Positions 1-9,042 of a stretch of DNA of 64,000 nucleotides are shown here, in pieces. Origin of the DNA: Clostridia bacterium. GTDB taxonomy: Bacteria > Bacillota > Clostridia > Christensenellales > Borkfalkiaceae. Numbering within the stretch: the stretch's first letter is position 1; each line of letters starts with the position of its first letter. Location: positions 34,358 through 98,357 of the forward strand of contig JAGASM010000023.1 in assembly GCA_017621735.1 (NCBI GenBank), given 5' to 3'. The position numbers and the translations under genes are program-made. The notes below the pieces were generated by a model, which was not told the DNA's origin, did no database searches, and saw only the letters and a list, made by a program, of their open reading frames with translations.

Positions 1-138
1 CGCCGCACCGTGCTGACCGGGAGCCGTGGGGCGCTTATTGAAGGGGCATTTTTCCATATAGCACTTTTCGCCTTTCAAAAAGAGTTTTGCACCCTCTCTT
101 CTGCAAAGTTTGCATTTTGCGTCTCTATATACTGCCAT
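1..138 (-). CDS. rpsD: 30S ribosomal protein S4, N-terminal part
   Basis: Only the first 46 codons lie in the window; the gene continues off the left edge. The reading frame begins [18 protein letters not shown] and shows four cysteines (C9, C12, C26, C31), the zinc-knuckle form of S4. S4 is a primary 16S rRNA binder in 30S assembly and in many bacteria represses its own operon. An AAGGAG ribosome binding site lies just upstream, and 12 nt separate the start from the rpsK stop, as in the alpha operon. Confidence 0.93.
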   Translation of the reverse strand, partial: MAVYRDAKCKLCRREGAKLFLKGEKCYMEKCPFNKRPTAPGQHGAA

Positions 139-150
139 TTTCTATACTCC

Positions 151-549
151 TTATACTCTTCTGCGCTTGGGAGGTCTGCATCCGTTGTGGGGAATGGGAG
201 AAACGTCGGAAATAAGCGTTACTTCCAATTCGCAATTCGCAAGTGCGCGGATTGCGGATTCTCTACCCGCACCGGGTCCCTTTACGTAAACTTCAACGGT
301 ACGAAGTCCGTGTTCTTTTGCCGCCTTTGCCGCGGTTTCCGCTGCCATTTGCGCTGCGAACGGCGTGCCCTTTCTCGAACCCTTAAATCCGAGAGCACCC
401 GCGCTCGACTGTGCAATCGCGTTCCCCGACATATCGGTAATGGTTACCAAAGTATTGTTGAAGGTAGACTGAATGTGAACTTGTCCTTTGTCAACCTTTT
501 TCAGTTCTCTACGCTTACGCGAAACAACCGTTTTCTTAGCTGCTGCCAT
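151..549 (-). CDS. rpsK: 30S ribosomal protein S11
   Basis: 132 residues, full length for S11, a platform protein that contacts 16S rRNA near the E site and helps hold mRNA. The family-typical segments [16 protein letters not shown] and [15 protein letters not shown] are present, and the basic tail ends in RPPKRRRV. It lies between rpsM (14 nt upstream) and rpsD, the standard alpha-operon order. Confidence 0.98.
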   Translation of the reverse strand: MAAAKKTVVSRKRRELKKVDKGQVHIQSTFNNTLVTITDMSGNAIAQSSAGALGFKGSRKGTPFAAQMAAETAAKAAKEHGLRTVEVYVKGPGAGRESAIRALANCELEVTLISDVSPIPHNGCRPPKRRRV

Positions 550-563
550 TTTTCACACTCTCC

Positions 564-932
564 TTACTTCTTCTTGTTCGCAACGGTGCGTGCAGGGCCC
601 TTGCGCGTACGAGCGTTTCTCTTCGTGCTCTGTCCGCGTACGGGAAGTCCCTTTCTATGACGAACGCCGCGATAGCATCCGATTTCCATCAAACGCTTAA
701 TGTTCAGGCTGACGGCACTGCGAAGTTCGCCTTCAACCGTGATGTTGTGGTCGATATATTCTCTGAGTTTGGAAACGTCGTTTTCGTCGAGGTCTTTAAT
801 TCTCGTGTCGGGATTGATTCCCGTGTCTGCAAGAATTTTCTTCGACGTGGTAAGACCGATTCCGTAAATGTAGGTAAGTCCGATTTCTACCCGCTTCTCT
901 CTGGGCAGATCTACACCGGCAATACGAGCCAT
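564..932 (-). CDS. rpsM: 30S ribosomal protein S13
   Basis: 122 residues from [19 protein letters not shown] chose this ATG at 930-932 because a longer frame back to 1022 adds 30 unrelated residues and the family always starts here; an AGGTTA-type site precedes it. S13 sits in the 30S head and forms intersubunit bridges with L5. The helix-two-turn-helix region and basic tail ([18 protein letters not shown]) are intact. A 238-bp gap with a long stem-loop separates it from rpmJ, unusually large for this cluster. Confidence 0.97.
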   Translation of the reverse strand: MARIAGVDLPREKRVEIGLTYIYGIGLTTSKKILADTGINPDTRIKDLDENDVSKLREYIDHNITVEGELRSAVSLNIKRLMEIGCYRGVRHRKGLPVRGQSTKRNARTRKGPARTVANKKK

Positions 933-1037
933 TTTGTTAACCTCCGTTGGCTTTTTTCTTTGTATTTTCTCTATGATAACGCGTTGCCTTTTTAGACAGT
1001 GGAAAATATCTTTCAAAAGCAAGCGATTTTCTTCTCT

Positions 1038-1106
1038 TTTAAGCGCAAAGCGAGCCGAAATTCCGCACCGTTTCGTGCGGAAATTCAGCCGTTTTATGCG
1101 TTAAAA
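1038..1106 (-). promoter_or_regulatory. Long imperfect stem-loop in the rpmJ-rpsM gap
   Basis: The inner part is a perfect 8-bp inverted repeat (TTCCGCAC at 1061-1068, GTGCGGAA at 1075-1082). It is flanked by outer arms that also pair imperfectly (TTTTAAGCGCA near 1038, TGCGTTAAAA near 1097). It lies in the 5' flank of rpsM. It could be a leader for autoregulation of the alpha operon or an RNA processing site. No U-tract follows, so it is not a plain terminator. Confidence 0.4.
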
Positions 1107-1170
1107 TAGGTTTTTTTCAAAAACCGCAATCATTATTATAACACATCCTTTCGGACGCGTCAACTGTTTT

Positions 1171-1287
1171 TTAGCCTTGTCTTTGCTTATGGCTCTTGTT
1201 TTTGGAACAAATTACCATAACTTTTCCGTTTCTTTTGATGACTTTGCACTTGTCGCACATAGGTTTGACGGAAGGTCTGACTTTCAT
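1171..1287 (-). CDS. rpmJ: 50S ribosomal protein L36
   Basis: A 38-codon gene, [20 protein letters not shown] and onward to KQRQG. Cysteines 11, 14 and 27 and histidine 33 form the zinc site of the C+ type of L36. L36 binds 23S rRNA late in 50S assembly. It sits between infA and rpsM as expected. A GGAG-containing site precedes the ATG at 1285-1287. Confidence 0.97.
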   Translation of the reverse strand: MKVRPSVKPMCDKCKVIKRNGKVMVICSKNKSHKQRQG

Positions 1288-1376
1288 AATAATCTCCTTT
1301 TTCTTTTACGCCGAAAGGACTTTCGAACGCAAACACTGTTTATTTGCCACGCTTTATCAGCGCGAATGATGCCGTC

Positions 1377-1598
1377 TTACGACTTGCTTCTCCAAGTGAT
1401 TCTTCCCTTGGTTAAGTCGTAAGGACTCATTTCGAGTTTAACCGTGTCCCCTTCGATGATACGAATGTAGTTCATTCTGAGTTTTCCCGAAATGTACGCC
1501 GTAATGACGTGGCCGTTGGATAACTGAACCTTAAAGGTCGCGTTCGGCAATGCTTCAAGCACTTTGCCTTCCGCTTCAATAACGTCGTCTTTGGACAT
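1377..1598 (-). CDS. infA: Translation initiation factor IF-1
   Basis: 73 residues, a single S1-like OB fold. It starts [20 protein letters not shown] and contains the [13 protein letters not shown] segment that contacts the 30S A site. IF-1 blocks the A site during initiation and helps IF-3 and IF-2. It follows map by 27 nt in the secY-adk-map-infA-rpmJ order of Firmicutes. Confidence 0.98.
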   Translation of the reverse strand: MSKDDVIEAEGKVLEALPNATFKVQLSNGHVITAYISGKLRMNYIRIIEGDTVKLEMSPYDLTKGRITWRSKS

Positions 1599-1625
1599 TC
1601 TTTCCTCCGAATAATTTGTCTACGC

Positions 1626-2369
1626 TTACAGCGTAAGAATCTCTACGCCGTCCTCACGGACGACAACCGTGTTTTCGTAGTGCGCCGCACTCTTTCTATC
1701 CCGCGTAACGGCAGTCCAGTTGTCGGACAAAACCTCGACGCGAAAATCGCCTTCCGCAATCATCGGCTCGATACAAAGCACCGTACCTGCCTGCAAGCGA
1801 ACCCCCGTCCCCTTTCTTCCGAAGTTTGGAACGGAAGGATCTTCGTGCATTTCCCGACCGATGCCGTGCCCCGTGTACGCGCGAATGACGGAAAATCCGT
1901 TTTCTTCGGCGTGCTTTTGAACGCGGTACCCGATATCGTAAAGGCGCGTGCCCTCTTTCAATCCTTCAATGCCCTTAAAAAAACATTCTTCGGTTACTTT
2001 GACGAGTTTTTTCCGTTCGGGGGAAACTTCCCCGATGCAAAACGTTCTCGCTGCGTCCCCGATAAAGCCGTTCTTTTCGGCGCACAAGTCGACGCTGACG
2101 ATATCCCCTTCTTTGATGACGCGGTCACCGGGAATTCCGTGGACAACCACTTCGTTCACCGATACGCACGTCGCGGCGGGATATCCGCAGTAACCAAGGC
2201 AAGACGGAATTGCCCCGCTCGCCTTGATGAATCCGTGCACCATGTCGTCCACCTCTTTGGTGGTCATGCCCGCACGAATGCGTTCTCCTACGAATTTTAG
2301 ACAATCGCGGACGACGGCACAAGCCGTGCGCAACGCCGCAATTTCTTCTTCACTTTTGACGTAGATCAT
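1626..2369 (-). CDS. map: Methionine aminopeptidase, type I
   Basis: 247 residues from MIYVKSEEEIAALRTA. I use this ATG at 2367-2369, one base after the adk stop, because the longer frame to 2480 merely overlaps adk. The metal ligands are visible: D in VSVDLCAEKNG, D in GDAARTF, H in YTGHGIGREMHEDP, E in CIEPM and E in YENTVVV. The enzyme removes the initiator methionine from nascent proteins. There is no N-terminal SEC-C zinc extension, so it is the short type Ia form. Confidence 0.97.
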   Translation of the reverse strand: MIYVKSEEEIAALRTACAVVRDCLKFVGERIRAGMTTKEVDDMVHGFIKASGAIPSCLGYCGYPAATCVSVNEVVVHGIPGDRVIKEGDIVSVDLCAEKNGFIGDAARTFCIGEVSPERKKLVKVTEECFFKGIEGLKEGTRLYDIGYRVQKHAEENGFSVIRAYTGHGIGREMHEDPSVPNFGRKGTGVRLQAGTVLCIEPMIAEGDFRVEVLSDNWTAVTRDRKSAAHYENTVVVREDGVEILTL

Positions 2370-2370
2370 A

Positions 2371-3006
2371 TTAACCGATCTTCTTATCGAGGACCGCCGC
2401 AATTTCCGCAAATAAAACTTCTGCGGGGGCTTCCGATCCCGTGAAATTAAGAATGACGCCTTTCTTCGTGTAATAATCAATGAGGGGAGCCGTTTGCTCG
2501 TTGTAGACGTCTAAACGGTTTTTCACCGTTTCGGGATTATCATCCGCTCTTTGAATGAGTTCGCCGCCGCAACGGGAGCATGCCGTCGCACCGCCGAGCG
2601 TGCTGACGTGATAACTCTCTCCGCAATCTTTACAAACGCGTCTTCCGCAAATTCTATCCATCAAAAGGGAGAAGTCGATGTTGATGTTGACGACCGCACC
2701 GATTTCTGCAAACGTATCAAGTTGTTCCGCTTGATAAGTGTTGCGGGGGAACCCGTCGAGAAGGCAACCGTTTTTGCAGTCGTCCCAAGTCAATCTGTCT
2801 TTGACGATTGCGCACGTTACCTCGTCGGGAACGAGTTGTCCCTTATCGATATACGATTTTGCGAGAAGTCCGATTTCCGTCTTGTTTTTGATATTCGCGC
2901 GGAAAATGTCCCCCGTAGAAATGTGGGGCAAATTGTAGCGCTCGGAAATTTTCGTCGCTTGCGTACCCTTTCCTGCACCGGGGGCACCGAGTAAAATGAT
3001 GTTCAT
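2371..3006 (-). CDS. adk: Adenylate kinase, zinc-binding form
   Basis: 211 residues from MNIILLGAPGAGKGTQ. The ATG at 3004-3006 lies 6 nt after GAGGTG, so I prefer it to the GTG three codons upstream. The P-loop is at residues 7-15, and the LID carries four cysteines (C125, C128, C143, C146), the structural zinc site of Gram-positive Adk. It interconverts ATP+AMP and 2 ADP. It lies 19 nt after secY and is almost fused to map. Confidence 0.97.
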   Translation of the reverse strand: MNIILLGAPGAGKGTQATKISERYNLPHISTGDIFRANIKNKTEIGLLAKSYIDKGQLVPDEVTCAIVKDRLTWDDCKNGCLLDGFPRNTYQAEQLDTFAEIGAVVNINIDFSLLMDRICGRRVCKDCGESYHVSTLGGATACSRCGGELIQRADDNPETVKNRLDVYNEQTAPLIDYYTKKGVILNFTGSEAPAEVLFAEIAAVLDKKIG

Positions 3007-3025
3007 CCCTATCACCTCGTAGATC

Positions 3026-4315
3026 TTATTTCAAGAAGCCTTTATAGTTCTTCATCATGATTTGCGATTGAAGTTGTTTGTCAAATTCGAGCGCAACCGA
3101 TACAACGATGAGGATACCCGTCGTCGAGAATACGTTTACGAGATCGTAACTTGCCCAGCTGAAAACGAAGGAAGGTACGAACGCGATAAGCGTCAAATAA
3201 ATTGCACCGAACAACGTAATACGCTTGCTGATCTTCTTCAAGTACTGTGCCGTGGGCTTGCCGGGACGAATGCCTTGGATAAACCCGCCGTTTTGTTGAA
3301 TGTTCTTGCTAACGTCTTCCGGATTAAACTGGATGCTGTTATAGAAGAACGAGAAGAGGAAGATCAATACGCTGAGTACGAGGACGTAAATCCACGAACC
3401 GGACGCGAACACACTATCCCACCATGCGCCCGCTTCGTTCCATGCGGGAACGACGCTCATGATCATGGACGGGAAAGAAATGACTGCAAACGCAAAGATG
3501 AGGGGCATGACGCCGCTTCCTGCTATCTTCATGGGAATGGACGACGACTGTCCACCGTACATCTTGGTTCCTCTTACTTGCTTTGCGTAGTTTACGGGGA
3601 TCTTACGTTCTGCAAGATCGACGAAAACGATGAGGAAGAAGATGACAACGACGAGGATTGCGAAGAATCCGATTTCAAGAAGCACTGCGGGATCGCTGCC
3701 TACTTGCGCGAATTTGTTAATTAACATATCGCCCGCCGTAGAAAGGATACCGACGAAGATGATCATTGAAATACCGTTGCCAAGCCCGTATTCGGTGATA
3801 CGTTCGCCAAGCCACATAACAAGCATTGCGCCCGCCGTATATACGATCGTCATGTAGAACCCTGCAAATACGTTGGAATCGAAGAACAAGTCAAGCTTGA
3901 TCGCGTTTCCGCTGTTTGCAAAGTTTACGATTATACCGACGGATTGTACGACTGCGAGAATAATGGTAAGAATTCTCGTGATCGTACCGATTTTTTTCTT
4001 CCCTTCTTCACCCTGCTTGGAAAGACGTTCCAACGCGGGGATCCCGACGGCAAGAAGTTGCATAATAATGGACGCGTTGATGTACGGACCGATACCGAGT
4101 GCGAACAGCGTACCGCTCGCAAGCGCACCACCCGTGATGTTGCTCATCAACGTCAAAAAGTCGTTTCCGCTGACCTGCGTTTCAAAATAATCTCTCAAAA
4201 GTCCGGGAACGGGAATATAGCACCCGATGCGGAACACAAAGAGAATAAGAAGCGTGAACAGAATTTTCTTTCTGATGTCCTTATTCTGAAAAGCATTTTT
4301 CAGTGTTTCAAACAT
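3026..4315 (-). CDS. secY: Preprotein translocase channel subunit SecY
   Basis: 429 residues with ten predicted membrane helices. It starts MFETLKNAFQNKDIRKKILF, followed by the first helix and the plug region. Helix 2 carries ITGGALASGTLFALGIGPYI, and the cytoplasmic loop PVNYAKQVRGTKMYGGQSS precedes the lateral-gate helices. SecY forms the Sec channel with SecE and SecG and serves all secreted and membrane proteins here, including the lipoproteins and subtilase at the right end. It is placed after rplO as in all spc operons. Confidence 0.98.
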   Translation of the reverse strand: MFETLKNAFQNKDIRKKILFTLLILFVFRIGCYIPVPGLLRDYFETQVSGNDFLTLMSNITGGALASGTLFALGIGPYINASIIMQLLAVGIPALERLSKQGEEGKKKIGTITRILTIILAVVQSVGIIVNFANSGNAIKLDLFFDSNVFAGFYMTIVYTAGAMLVMWLGERITEYGLGNGISMIIFVGILSTAGDMLINKFAQVGSDPAVLLEIGFFAILVVVIFFLIVFVDLAERKIPVNYAKQVRGTKMYGGQSSSIPMKIAGSGVMPLIFAFAVISFPSMIMSVVPAWNEAGAWWDSVFASGSWIYVLVLSVLIFLFSFFYNSIQFNPEDVSKNIQQNGGFIQGIRPGKPTAQYLKKISKRITLFGAIYLTLIAFVPSFVFSWASYDLVNVFSTTGILIVVSVALEFDKQLQSQIMMKNYKGFLK

Positions 4316-4407
4316 GATTTGTCTCCTACCTGGATTTTTTCGAAGTACCCCTTGCGGGAGGAGAAAAACACGGTAGCGGCAACCGCTATGCGGCGCCGCG
4401 CCGGATC

Positions 4408-4857
4408 TTAACCGATTACTTCGGCCGTTCCGCCTGCTTGCTCGATTGCAGCTTTTGCGGATTCGGAATATTTTGCAGCCTTAACGGTGAGCGCAACGTT
4501 AATTTCGCCCGCGCCAAGCACCTTCAAACCGCAGTTGTTTTTCACCTCTTTTGCAAGGCCGTTCTCCATAACGAAACCGTAGTCGACTACCGTTCCTGCG
4601 GGAACGTCTGCAAGATCAGCAAGGTTTACGATAACGTATTCCTTTCTGAAACGGTTGTTGAATCCTCTTTTGGGGATTCTTCTTACGAGGGGCATTTGAC
4701 CGCCTTCGAATCCGGGTCTGACACCGCCGCCCGAACGCGCCCATTGTCCCTTATGTCCCTTACCGGACGTCTTTCCGAGACCGGAACCCGTACCGCGTCC
4801 AAGTCTTTTTACGGAAGTTCTCGCTCCCTCTGCGGGAGAAATCGTATCAATTCTCAT
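4408..4857 (-). CDS. rplO: 50S ribosomal protein L15
   Basis: 149 residues. The glycine-rich N-terminal tail (GRGTGSGLGKTSGKGHKGQ) that threads into 23S rRNA is clear, and the C-terminal globular part ends QAGGTAEVIG. It is a late 50S assembly protein in the spc operon, 11 nt downstream of rpmD and 92 nt upstream of secY. Confidence 0.98.
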   Translation of the reverse strand: MRIDTISPAEGARTSVKRLGRGTGSGLGKTSGKGHKGQWARSGGGVRPGFEGGQMPLVRRIPKRGFNNRFRKEYVIVNLADLADVPAGTVVDYGFVMENGLAKEVKNNCGLKVLGAGEINVALTVKAAKYSESAKAAIEQAGGTAEVIG

Positions 4858-4868
4858 TTTACTGCTCC

Positions 4869-5042
4869 TTATACGTTCTCTACCTTAACGAGGTGCGCGA
4901 CCTTTTTGAGTTGTCCCTGCAATGCGGGGCTGTCCTCAAACGTCTTTTCGGAACGGATTTTCTTTAAGCCGAGCGCTGCGATCGTGCCCTTTACGGACTC
5001 CACTTCGCCGATCGTGCTCTTTACGAGTGTTACCTTAACCAT
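4869..5042 (-). CDS. rpmD: 50S ribosomal protein L30
   Basis: A 57-residue gene, MVKVTLVKSTIGEVESVKGT through VAHLVKVENV, the normal size for bacterial L30. It binds 23S rRNA domain II. Its position between rpsE and rplO and its ribosome binding site (GGAGGG before the ATG at 5040-5042) fit the spc operon. Confidence 0.97.
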   Translation of the reverse strand: MVKVTLVKSTIGEVESVKGTIAALGLKKIRSEKTFEDSPALQGQLKKVAHLVKVENV

Positions 5043-5052
5043 AACGCCCTCC

Positions 5053-5571
5053 TTAACCGATGATTTCTTCTACGGACTTTCCGCGAAGCGCTGCAACCTG
5101 TTCCGCCGTCTTGAGTTCTGCAAGACCTGCGATCGTCGCCTTTACGCAGTTGCCCGCGTTTTGCGTTCCGTGGGACTTCGTTCTGATGTTCTTAATTCCT
5201 GCCGCTTCCATAACCGCACGAACGGGACCGCCCGCGATAACGCCGGTACCGTAAGCAGCGGGCATCATCAAAACTGCGCCTCTGCCGAATTTTCCGAGAA
5301 TCTCGTGAGGGATGCTCGTATCGACGATGGGAACGTTGATCATGTTCTTCTTTGCCGCCTGCGTAGCCTTTTCGATTGCTTCGGGAACTTCTTTCGCTTT
5401 TCCCGTGCCGTAACCTACTTTTCCGTTTCCGTCGCCGACAACAACCAAAGCCGCGAAACGCATATTTCTACCGCCCTTAACCGTCTTGGAAACGCGGTTG
5501 ATTTCGATCAGCTTTTTAACAAGTCCGTCATTTTCTTCCTGCTTTCTTGCAGGTCTGTTTTCTCTTGCCAT
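5053..5571 (-). CDS. rpsE: 30S ribosomal protein S5
   Basis: 172 residues: an N-terminal double-stranded RNA binding-like domain ([19 protein letters not shown]) and the C-terminal domain with [20 protein letters not shown]5 lies at the mRNA entry and affects decoding accuracy (ram mutations). It is in spc-operon order, 14 nt after rplR. Confidence 0.98.
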   Translation of the reverse strand: MARENRPARKQEENDGLVKKLIEINRVSKTVKGGRNMRFAALVVVGDGNGKVGYGTGKAKEVPEAIEKATQAAKKNMINVPIVDTSIPHEILGKFGRGAVLMMPAAYGTGVIAGGPVRAVMEAAGIKNIRTKSHGTQNAGNCVKATIAGLAELKTAEQVAALRGKSVEEIIG

Positions 5572-5585
5572 GTTATCTTCTCCTA

Positions 5586-5954
5586 TCAGAATTTCAGTCC
5601 GGCTTCACGCGCGCCGTCTGCGACCGCTTTTACACGACCGGTGTAGAGATAGCCGCCTCTGTCGAATACGACCGTCTCGATGCCCTTTTCCTTTGCGCGC
5701 TCTGCTACTGCAGTGCCGACGACCTTCGCCGCTTCCGTCTTGGTCATATCGGCGATTTGTTCTTTAATCGCCTTTTCCATCGTGGAAGCCGCTGCGAGCG
5801 TAACACCCTTTACGTCATCGATAATCTGAACGTAGATGTGATTCAAACTTCTGTAAACGTTCAAACGAGGCGTCTCTGCCGTGCCCGATACGTGCTTTCT
5901 AACACGTGCATGACGACGCTGTCTGACGGTATTTTTATCAATTTTGGATATCAT
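5586..5954 (-). CDS. rplR: 50S ribosomal protein L18
   Basis: 122 residues. The start is [20 protein letters not shown], then [21 protein letters not shown] and the family ending [18 protein letters not shown]18 binds 5S rRNA and joins it to the large subunit with L5. It lies 13 nt after rplF. Confidence 0.98.
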   Translation of the reverse strand: MISKIDKNTVRQRRHARVRKHVSGTAETPRLNVYRSLNHIYVQIIDDVKGVTLAAASTMEKAIKEQIADMTKTEAAKVVGTAVAERAKEKGIETVVFDRGGYLYTGRVKAVADGAREAGLKF

Positions 5955-5967
5955 GATTTACGCTCCT

Positions 5968-6516
5968 TTACTTCTTGCCCTTACCGGAAGTCTTTCCTTC
6001 CTTATGTTCAACGTTTTCGCCCTTATAGCGAATTCCGTATCCATGGTAAGGTTCGGGCTTTCTGAATGCTCTCAAATCCGCAGCAACTTGACCGACGGCA
6101 ACCTTGTCGATTCCACTTACAACGATGTCCGTTTGCGTGGGACATTCGATTTTGATGCCTTCGGGTTGAACGAATTCAACGGGATGGGAGAAGCCGATGT
6201 TCATCACGAGTTTGTTGCCTTGCATTGCGACCTTCCAGCCGACGCCCTTTACTTCGAGCGCCTTTTGATAACCTTCGGACACACCCTTAACCATGTTTGC
6301 GATCAACGCTCTGTAAAGACCGTGACGCGCATTCGTTTCTTGTGCATCGTCCTTTGCAATGACAACTGCGTTCGTGCCTTCAACCTTAACGTCGATTGCA
6401 CCGACCACTTCCTGCGTCAAAGTTCCCTTCGCACCTTTTACGGTAACGATGGAATTATTAAATTCTACCGTAACTCCGGAAGGAAGTGCGATAGGCAATT
6501 TACCGATTCTCGACAT
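5968..6516 (-). CDS. rplF: 50S ribosomal protein L6
   Basis: 182 residues with the two repeated L6 folds. It starts MSRIGKLPIALPSGVTVEFN, and the second repeat has the family signature region PEPYHGYGIRYKGENVEHKEGKT. L6 sits near the sarcin-ricin loop and the stalk base, where elongation factors bind. Confidence 0.98.
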   Translation of the reverse strand: MSRIGKLPIALPSGVTVEFNNSIVTVKGAKGTLTQEVVGAIDVKVEGTNAVVIAKDDAQETNARHGLYRALIANMVKGVSEGYQKALEVKGVGWKVAMQGNKLVMNIGFSHPVEFVQPEGIKIECPTQTDIVVSGIDKVAVGQVAADLRAFRKPEPYHGYGIRYKGENVEHKEGKTSGKGKK

Positions 6517-6526
6517 AATTCCCTCC

Positions 6527-6919
6527 TTACCAGATATAGCAGAGCACTTCGCCGCCCACGTTTTGAGCCTTTGCCTGCTTATCCGTCATAACTCCCTTGT
6601 TCGTGGAAACGATTGCAATGCCGAAACCGCCAAGTACCTTGGGCATGGTTGCAGCGCCGCTGTACGTTCTCAAACCGGGTTTGGAAACTCTCTTCAATCC
6701 GCCGATGACCGATTGATTCGTTTCCGTGTATTTAAGCGTGAGAACGATCTTTCCGTTGTAACCGTCCTCTACCATCTTAACGTCCTTTACGTAACCTTCT
6801 GCAAGGAGAATGTCTGCAATCGCCTTCTTCATGTTAGAAGAGGGAATTTCAACCGTTTCCTTCTTGGTTACGAGCGCGTTTCTGATTCTGGTGAGCATAT
6901 CTGCAATAGGATCTGTCAT
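6527..6919 (-). CDS. rpsH: 30S ribosomal protein S8
   Basis: 130 residues, [20 protein letters not shown], ending in GGEVLCYIW. The C-terminal S8 signature ([20 protein letters not shown]) is present. S8 binds helix 21 of 16S rRNA and in Escherichia coli represses the spc operon. The gene follows rpsN by 13 nt. Confidence 0.98.
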   Translation of the reverse strand: MTDPIADMLTRIRNALVTKKETVEIPSSNMKKAIADILLAEGYVKDVKMVEDGYNGKIVLTLKYTETNQSVIGGLKRVSKPGLRTYSGAATMPKVLGGFGIAIVSTNKGVMTDKQAKAQNVGGEVLCYIW

Positions 6920-6932
6920 TGTTCTTACCTCC

Positions 6933-7118
6933 TTACCAGCTGGACTTCTTCACGCCGGGAATCTGTCCCTTGTATGCAAGGTTTCTGAAGCAGATACGGC
7001 AGATTCCGTACTTTCTCAGAACCGCATGGGGTCTTCCGCAAATAGAGCAACGCGTGTATGCTCTCGTGGAAAACTTGGGCGTCTTCTGCTGTTTATTAAT
7101 CATTGACTTCTTTGCCAT
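6933..7118 (-). CDS. rpsN: 30S ribosomal protein S14, zinc (type Z) form
   Basis: 61 residues from [20 protein letters not shown]; the frame is open further upstream but only overlaps rplE. Cysteines 24, 27, 40 and 43 make the zinc ribbon ([18 protein letters not shown]). This is the short C+ S14 typical of Firmicutes and Actinobacteria. S14 completes the 30S head. Confidence 0.97.
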   Translation of the reverse strand: MAKKSMINKQQKTPKFSTRAYTRCSICGRPHAVLRKYGICRICFRNLAYKGQIPGVKKSSW

Positions 7119-7129
7119 GTTATCTCTCC

Positions 7130-7705
7130 TTACTTCTTGAAGGGCATACCCATAGCCCTTAACAACTCTCTCGCTTCTTCGTCCGTTTGCGCCGTCGTAA
7201 CGAAGCATACGTCCATGCCTCTGATCTTCTCAACCTGATCGTACGTGATTTCGGGGAAGATAAGTTGTTCTTTAAGACCGATCGAGTAGTTGCCTCTTCC
7301 GTCGAACGCCTTGTCGGACACACCGCGGAAGTCGCGCAATCTGGGAAGTGCGATGGAGATGAACTTATCGTAGAAGTCGTACATTCTCTTATCGCGGAGG
7401 GTTACCTTAATTCCGATCGGCATTCCTTCTCTTACTTTGAAGTTTGCGACGGACTTGGTAGCCTTGCAATAAACGGGTTTTTGTCCGGAAATCAACTTGA
7501 TTTCGTTTTCGGTGATTTGCATGGACTTTTGGTTGTCCTTAATGTCGCCAAGACCGGTGTTGATAACAATCTTCACGAGTTTGGGAACTTGCATTACCGA
7601 TTTGTAACCGAATTTTTGCATGAGGTAAGGAACGACTTCTTTCTCGTACTGTTCCTTGACTCTGCTCGAATACTGCTTTGCAGCTTCATTCTTTTTCGTT
7701 GCCAT
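7130..7705 (-). CDS. rplE: 50S ribosomal protein L5
   Basis: 191 residues. It has the L5 core [15 protein letters not shown], the [15 protein letters not shown] segment and [21 protein letters not shown]5 binds 5S rRNA and contacts P-site tRNA. It is about 10 residues longer at the N-terminus ([20 protein letters not shown]) than many homologues. Confidence 0.98.
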   Translation of the reverse strand: MATKKNEAAKQYSSRVKEQYEKEVVPYLMQKFGYKSVMQVPKLVKIVINTGLGDIKDNQKSMQITENEIKLISGQKPVYCKATKSVANFKVREGMPIGIKVTLRDKRMYDFYDKFISIALPRLRDFRGVSDKAFDGRGNYSIGLKEQLIFPEITYDQVEKIRGMDVCFVTTAQTDEEARELLRAMGMPFKK

Positions 7706-7732
7706 AAAAGCTCTCCTTAATCTCCGTTGGCC

Positions 7733-8176
7733 TTATTCTTCGTCCGTAACAGCGGGCGTGCTCTCAACGGGTGCTTCGGTTGCAGCGGCTTTTGCGCTGC
7801 GCTTTCTCGTTCTCTTTGCGGGCGCTTTTACTTCTTCCGCAGCCTTTGCCTTGGACTTCTTAACAAACGCCTTGTCAAGAACTGCTCCGCATCCGCAAAC
7901 TCTTAACTTCTTTCCGTCAACGACTGCGTGATGTACTCTCGTAGCCTTGCCGCAGGAAGGGCAAACGACCATAACGTTAGAAACGTCGATCGGACCTTCT
8001 TCCGTTACAATCTTGCTCGTTTCGTTTGCGCGACGCGCTTTTTCGTGCTTATGCTGGATGTTAACGCCCTCTACTCTTACCTTTCCCGCCTTGGGTTCGG
8101 TTGCGAGGACTTTGCCCTGCTTGCCCTTGTATTTTCCCGTAATTACGAGTACGGTATCATTTACTTTTACGTTCAT
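7733..8176 (-). CDS. rplX: 50S ribosomal protein L24 with a charged C-terminal tail
   Basis: 147 residues against about 100-105 for the usual L24. The KOW core at the N-terminus (NDTVLVITGKYKGKQGKVLA) and the middle part with VMVVCPSCGKATRVHHAVVD are standard; the CPSC and CGCG cysteines may bind zinc. Residues from about 106 onward form a low-complexity Lys/Ala/Glu/Thr tail. L24 starts 50S assembly. The tail may reach the tunnel exit on the ribosome surface; this is inference. Confidence 0.96.
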   Translation of the reverse strand: MNVKVNDTVLVITGKYKGKQGKVLATEPKAGKVRVEGVNIQHKHEKARRANETSKIVTEEGPIDVSNVMVVCPSCGKATRVHHAVVDGKKLRVCGCGAVLDKAFVKKSKAKAAEEVKAPAKRTRKRSAKAAATEAPVESTPAVTDEE

Positions 8177-8188
8177 TGCAGGTTCTCC

Positions 8189-8557
8189 TTACAGTACTTC
8201 GGGAGCGAGGGAGATAATTCTCATATAATCCTTCTCTCTCAATTCTCTCGCGATGGGCCCAAAAATACGCGTGCCCTTGGGTTGTTTTTGGTTATCGATG
8301 ATGACTGCAGCGTTGTCGTCGAAACGAATGTACGTTCCGTCCGCTCTTCTGATGCCCTTCGAACTTCTTACGATGACTGCCTTTACAACGTCGCCCTTCT
8401 TTACAGCGCCGCCGGGGGTAGCCGTCTTAACGGAAGCGACGATGACGTCGCCGATGTTCCCGCTTCTGCGGAAGGATCCGCCGAGAACGCGGATACACAT
8501 CAATTCCTTTGCACCGGAGTTATCTGCCGCTTTCAGCCTTGTTTGAGGTTGTATCAT
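8189..8557 (-). CDS. rplN: 50S ribosomal protein L14
   Basis: 122 residues, [20 protein letters not shown], with the family signature [20 protein letters not shown] and the end [12 protein letters not shown]14 forms intersubunit bridge B8 and is the binding site of the silencing factor RsfS. It is the first gene of the spc group and follows rpsQ by 23 nt. Confidence 0.98.
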   Translation of the reverse strand: MIQPQTRLKAADNSGAKELMCIRVLGGSFRRSGNIGDVIVASVKTATPGGAVKKGDVVKAVIVRSSKGIRRADGTYIRFDDNAAVIIDNQKQPKGTRIFGPIARELREKDYMRIISLAPEVL

Positions 8558-8580
8558 AAGTCTTTGTTCTCCTTAATCAA

Positions 8581-8835
8581 TTACTTGGCCTTTTCGACGA
8601 TTTCGGCAACTCTCCAGTTCTTGTCCTTGCTGAGTTTTCTCGTTTCAACGATTCTTACTTTATCGCCTACGCCGCATTCGTTTACTTCGTCGTGCGCCTT
8701 ATAACGCTTCGTTCTCGTAATCGTCTTCTTGTAGATGGGGTGCTTCGTCTTGTCAGTAACTGCAACGACGACCGTTTTATCCATCTTGTCGGATACGACG
8801 ATCCCTACTCTTTCTTTTCTGAGATTTCTTTCCAT
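8581..8835 (-). CDS. rpsQ: 30S ribosomal protein S17
   Basis: 84 residues, an OB fold that binds the 5' domain of 16S rRNA early in assembly. [20 protein letters not shown] and [20 protein letters not shown] match the family throughout. It is the last gene of the S10 group here, 12 nt after rpmC. Confidence 0.98.
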   Translation of the reverse strand: MERNLRKERVGIVVSDKMDKTVVVAVTDKTKHPIYKKTITRTKRYKAHDEVNECGVGDKVRIVETRKLSKDKNWRVAEIVEKAK

Positions 8836-8847
8836 GGTATCCTCTCC

Positions 8848-9042
8848 TTATGCCTTCAACTCGCGTGCACGGATTTCCGTATTCACTCTTGCGATGTCTC
8901 TCTTGCACGTTCTGATCGAAACGGGGTTTTCAAGTTGTCCCGAAGCAAGACGGAAGCGAAGATTGAAAAGTTCGCTTTTGAGTTCGGATAACCTATTGTT
9001 CAATTCAACATCGGTCATGTTGTGAAGATCTTTCGCTTTCAT
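8848..9042 (-). CDS. rpmC: 50S ribosomal protein L29
   Basis: 64 residues forming two long helices ([20 protein letters not shown]). The L29 signature RTCKRDIARVNTEIRARE lies near the end. L29 sits at the tunnel exit and helps dock trigger factor and SRP. Its ATG shares one base with the rplP stop (TAATG), a sign of translational coupling. Confidence 0.97.
   Translation of the reverse strand: MKAKDLHNMTDVELNNRLSELKSELFNLRFRLASGQLENPVSIRTCKRDIARVNTEIRARELKA

Noticed and set aside
4438..5646. A 402-codon plus-strand open frame
   Set aside because: It is antisense to rplO, rpmD and rpsE; the minus-strand products are unmistakable ribosomal proteins.
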